Source: CAYPCH01 sp964409165 (GTDB taxonomy: Bacteria; Bacillota; Clostridia; Acetivibrionales; Acetivibrionaceae). Taken from it: 55,249 nucleotides of DNA. The stretch covers positions 1 to 55,249 of the forward strand of contig CAYPCH010000008.1 in the NCBI GenBank assembly GCA_964409165.1, given 5' to 3'. The translations under genes were made by a program, and so were the position numbers. Position 1 is the stretch's first letter. The number at the start of each line of letters is the position of its first letter. Of this stretch, positions 53,390 to 55,249 are shown in pieces. The notes under the pieces were generated by a model, which made no database searches, was not told the origin of the DNA, and was given only the letters and a program-made list of their open reading frames with translations.

Positions 53390-54505
53390 TTAGCCTACTA
53401 TTGCGGGAACAAGGGCTAACAGTAAACCGCCTGCAACTATAGAACCTAGCTGCCCGGCAACATTGGCACTTATTGAGTGCATTATTATAAAGTTTGAAGG
53501 GTCTTCTTTTTTTGCCATCTGCTGTACAACTCTGGCTGACATTGGAAAAGCAGAAATGCCTGCGGCTCCAACCATCGGGTTGACTTTGTTCTTTAGGAAG
53601 AGATTAAGGAACTTCGCAAAAAGAACTCCTCCTGCAGTATCGAATATGAAAGCAACAAGTCCCATCAAAAGGATTAACAAAGTAGTGCCCTGCAAAAACT
53701 TGTCCGCTGTCATTGTAGAACCTATTGTGACGCCTAAAAGAATGGTTACAAGGTTTGCCAGCTCGTTTTGGGCTGATTTGGACAGTCTTTCAAGAACACC
53801 GCATTCCCTAATAAGGTTTCCAAACATTAAAAGACCGACAAGCGAAACGCTAACAGGAGCAACAATACCTGCAAGTATTGTAACAACTATCGGAAAAAGT
53901 ATTTTTACCATTTTAGGAATCTCCACCTGCTTGTAATCCATTCTTATAAGCCTTTCCTTTTTTGAGGTAAGAAGTCTTATTACGGGTGGCTGGATTATTG
54001 GTACAAGAGACATATATGAATAAGCCGCCACAGATATTGGTCCTACAAGGTTTTCCCCCGCAAACTTGTTGGCTACAATTATGGATGTCGGACCGTCAGC
54101 AGCTCCTATTATCCCTATTGATGCGGCTATTTTGAGGTCATCAAAAAATATAAGTGCAATCATCATTGTTGCAAAAATACCAAGTTGTGCAGCAGCACCG
54201 AAAAAGAGCATAAAAGGATTTTGAAGAAGTGGACTAAAATCAATCATTGCACCTACGGCAATAAAAATAAGTACCGGAAAAAGCTCATTGGCAATCCCAC
54301 TTTTATACAGGACAGTCAATACTCCATTTTCCTCAACAGCTGATGAGAACGGGATATTGGCTAGTATTGCTCCAAAGCCTATGGGAAGTAATAACATCGG
54401 CTCGTATTCCTTGGCAATAGCCAGATAAATAAGTATTCCTCCTATAGCAAACATAATAAGATTCAGATGGTTAAAACTCGTTATTCCCTGAAGTAGTTCC
54501 TCCAC
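53390..54505 (-). CDS. oadB: Sodium ion-translocating decarboxylase beta subunit
   Basis: 371 residues from GTG 54505, with AAGGAGGA upstream. About nine to eleven membrane segments and the motifs GAMIDFSPLLQNP, IGIIGAADGPTSIIVANKF and GAAGISAFPMSARVVQ identify the OadB/GcdB/MmdB family. It couples decarboxylation of a biotin-bound carboxyl group to sodium export. The alpha and biotin subunits are not in the window, so the true substrate is unknown. A CTGCTTA/TAAGCAG hairpin (53293-53309) lies between it and the small subunit gene. Confidence 0.94.
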   Translation of the reverse strand: MEELLQGITSFNHLNLIMFAIGGILIYLAIAKEYEPMLLLPIGFGAILANIPFSSAVEENGVLTVLYKSGIANELFPVLIFIAVGAMIDFSPLLQNPFMLFFGAAAQLGIFATMMIALIFFDDLKIAASIGIIGAADGPTSIIVANKFAGENLVGPISVAAYSYMSLVPIIQPPVIRLLTSKKERLIRMDYKQVEIPKMVKILFPIVVTILAGIVAPVSVSLVGLLMFGNLIRECGVLERLSKSAQNELANLVTILLGVTIGSTMTADKFLQGTTLLILLMGLVAFIFDTAGGVLFAKFLNLFLKNKVNPMVGAAGISAFPMSARVVQQMAKKEDPSNFIIMHSISANVAGQLGSIVAGGLLLALVPAIVG

Positions 54506-54676
54506 AAATAAATCCTCCTTTATAAATGTTTAAATATTTTTTGTTCCCCTAAACAGTATATTAGTATTGTTAATGTATTTCAAGAGTTTTATCATGGGAT
54601 AATAAATATATAGATATTTATCGGAACTTTTATTAGGGCTCTCGGAATGAAGTATCATAAAAAGAGCCCATGATGA

Positions 54677-55084
54677 TCTTCGCTACAGCTAATACAAATC
54701 CCTTCGTACCTGCATATAACCTTTCGGCTATATACAAGCATTACGAAACCTGTACCAACCTTTGCTCGACCACCAAGGATACCTTGGAAATCTGTTACAA
54801 CCTTTCGGCTGTAAGAGACCTCCAGGAAGTGCAGTTTTCTGCAATTCCCTGCGGAACCCTTGATGCTCTTAGCTCGAATATTATACATCCACTCTTTGAC
54901 CATACTGCAACATTTGGTGCTACAGTACAGCCTGGAAGAACATATAATATTCTTCCCTCCGGCTAATATCAAGCCTTGGCGTCCAGCGTCAGACGAAACC
55001 CGATATTAACCTTTGGCCGACCATTATAAAGCCTTTAGCAGACCTTATAATGATCTTGGCTCGACCATCATGAACCCTTGTGCT
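54677..55084. repeat. Array of degenerate ~21 nt units with conserved core and variable self-complementary arms
   Basis: The plus-strand core is close to CCTTTGGCTCGACC, found for example at 54719, 54758, 54800, 55009, 55031 and 55054 (ACCTTTCGGC, ACCTTTGCTCGACC, ACCTTTGGCCGACC, GCCTTTAGCAGACC, TCTTGGCTCGACC). Spacing is near 21 bases or multiples of it. Between cores the sequence varies but often pairs across the core: ATATA/TATAT (54714/54729), TTACA/TGTAA (54795/54810), ATTATAA/TTATAAT (55023/55045), ATGAT/ATCAT (55050/55067). Longer pairs GAATATTATA/TATAATATTC (54876/54943) and TAATATC/GATATTA (54964/55002) overlie them. It lies upstream of oadB; no convincing gene is inside. Confidence 0.7.
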
Positions 55085-55170
55085 ATTATTATGTTGCATA
55101 TCAATTTTAAAATGCATGCCAAATAAAGGAAGTAAAAGGAACGGTTTTTTATTAAAGGGTCAATCGGAAG

Positions 55171-55240
55171 TTTTGCGCGAAAAAAGACTCAACTAGTGGA
55201 TAAACACTGAATTTTGAGTCTTTTCGCAACACGCGCAAAA
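55171..55240. terminator. Large compound stem-loop near the window end
   Basis: Outer arms TTTTGCGCG (55171-55179) and CGCGCAAAA (55232-55240), inner arms AAAAGACTCAA (55182-55192) and TTGAGTCTTTT (55214-55224), and an apical AGTG/CACT pair. A run of T follows to 55245. It may terminate a transcript from either side or be the end of an element that continues outside the window. Confidence 0.5.
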
Positions 55241-55249
55241 TTTTTGATT

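Noticed and set aside
54655..54972. Overlapping open frames on both strands (about 100 codons each) in the hairpin array
   Set aside because: No ribosome binding site and odd Cys/Ser composition; the frames follow from the 21-base period. A decayed repeat gene is still possible and is stated in the finding.
54677..55084. CRISPR array
   Set aside because: The conserved cores are short, degenerate and unevenly spaced, spacers are not uniform, and no cas gene is present.
1..55249. tRNA or rRNA genes, insertion sequences with transposase, phage genes
   Set aside because: None seen on either strand.

Overview
The window is AT-rich, low-GC Gram-positive DNA from an anaerobic, probably fermentative member of the Clostridia. 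The flagellar/chemotaxis operon has the clostridial/Bacillus order. It also carries an AdhE ethanol module, a pyruvate formate-lyase pair, stalk-domain (copper amine oxidase N-terminal) surface proteins and an OadB-type sodium pump. Together these resemble the Acetivibrio/Hungateiclostridium (Clostridium thermocellum-like) group; that placement is inference from gene content, not from a search.

Layout. 1-305: end of an unidentified gene, possibly an Imm49-like protein. 445-7060: a DNA uptake, topology and tRNA block (comM, dprA, topA, trmFO) as seen upstream of fla/che operons in Firmicutes, but without codV-clpQ-clpY-codY before flgB. 7191-40871: one long same-strand fla/che cluster: flgB flgC fliE fliF fliG fliH fliI / fliJ motE-like fliK flgD TIGR02530-type protein / flgE / flbD fliL fliM fliY cheY fliO fliP fliQ fliR flhB flhA flhF flhG ycgR cheB cheA cheW cheC cheD hypothetical sigD fapA and three small hypotheticals. 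It encodes basal body, export gate, switch, hook and most of the chemotaxis core. motA, motB, cheR, flgM and flagellin are not in the window. A sigma-D type promoter and a structured leader precede flgE. 40943-43507: adhE on the minus strand. 43856-48629: a DUF4097-like lipoprotein, a stalk-domain protein and a CapA-like protein. 48790-51815: pflB-pflA behind a clear promoter. 52175-54505 on the minus strand: a DEDDh exonuclease, a 44-residue OadG-like peptide and oadB.

Non-coding structure is unusually rich. A 132-133 bp MITE-like element occurs in two full copies (fliI-fliJ gap and upstream of the stalk-domain gene) plus one solo end at 39976. A second dispersed element of about 97 bp, built of two hairpins, occurs twice in full and in several half copies; one full copy sits where motAB is usually found. 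Tandem 61-62 nt hairpin units follow pflA. The most unusual stretch is 54677-55084: about a dozen degenerate ~21 nt units with a conserved core (near-consensus CCTTTGGCTCGACC) flanked by variable arms that are self-complementary in several units, followed by a large compound stem-loop at 55171-55240.

Genes cooperate as follows. sigD-dependent control probably acts on flgE. FlhF/FlhG place the flagella. CheA/CheW/CheY/CheB/CheC/CheD and FliY form the Bacillus-type chemotaxis pathway. YcgR links c-di-GMP to motor output. PflBA supplies acetyl-CoA and formate, and AdhE reduces acetyl-CoA to ethanol.
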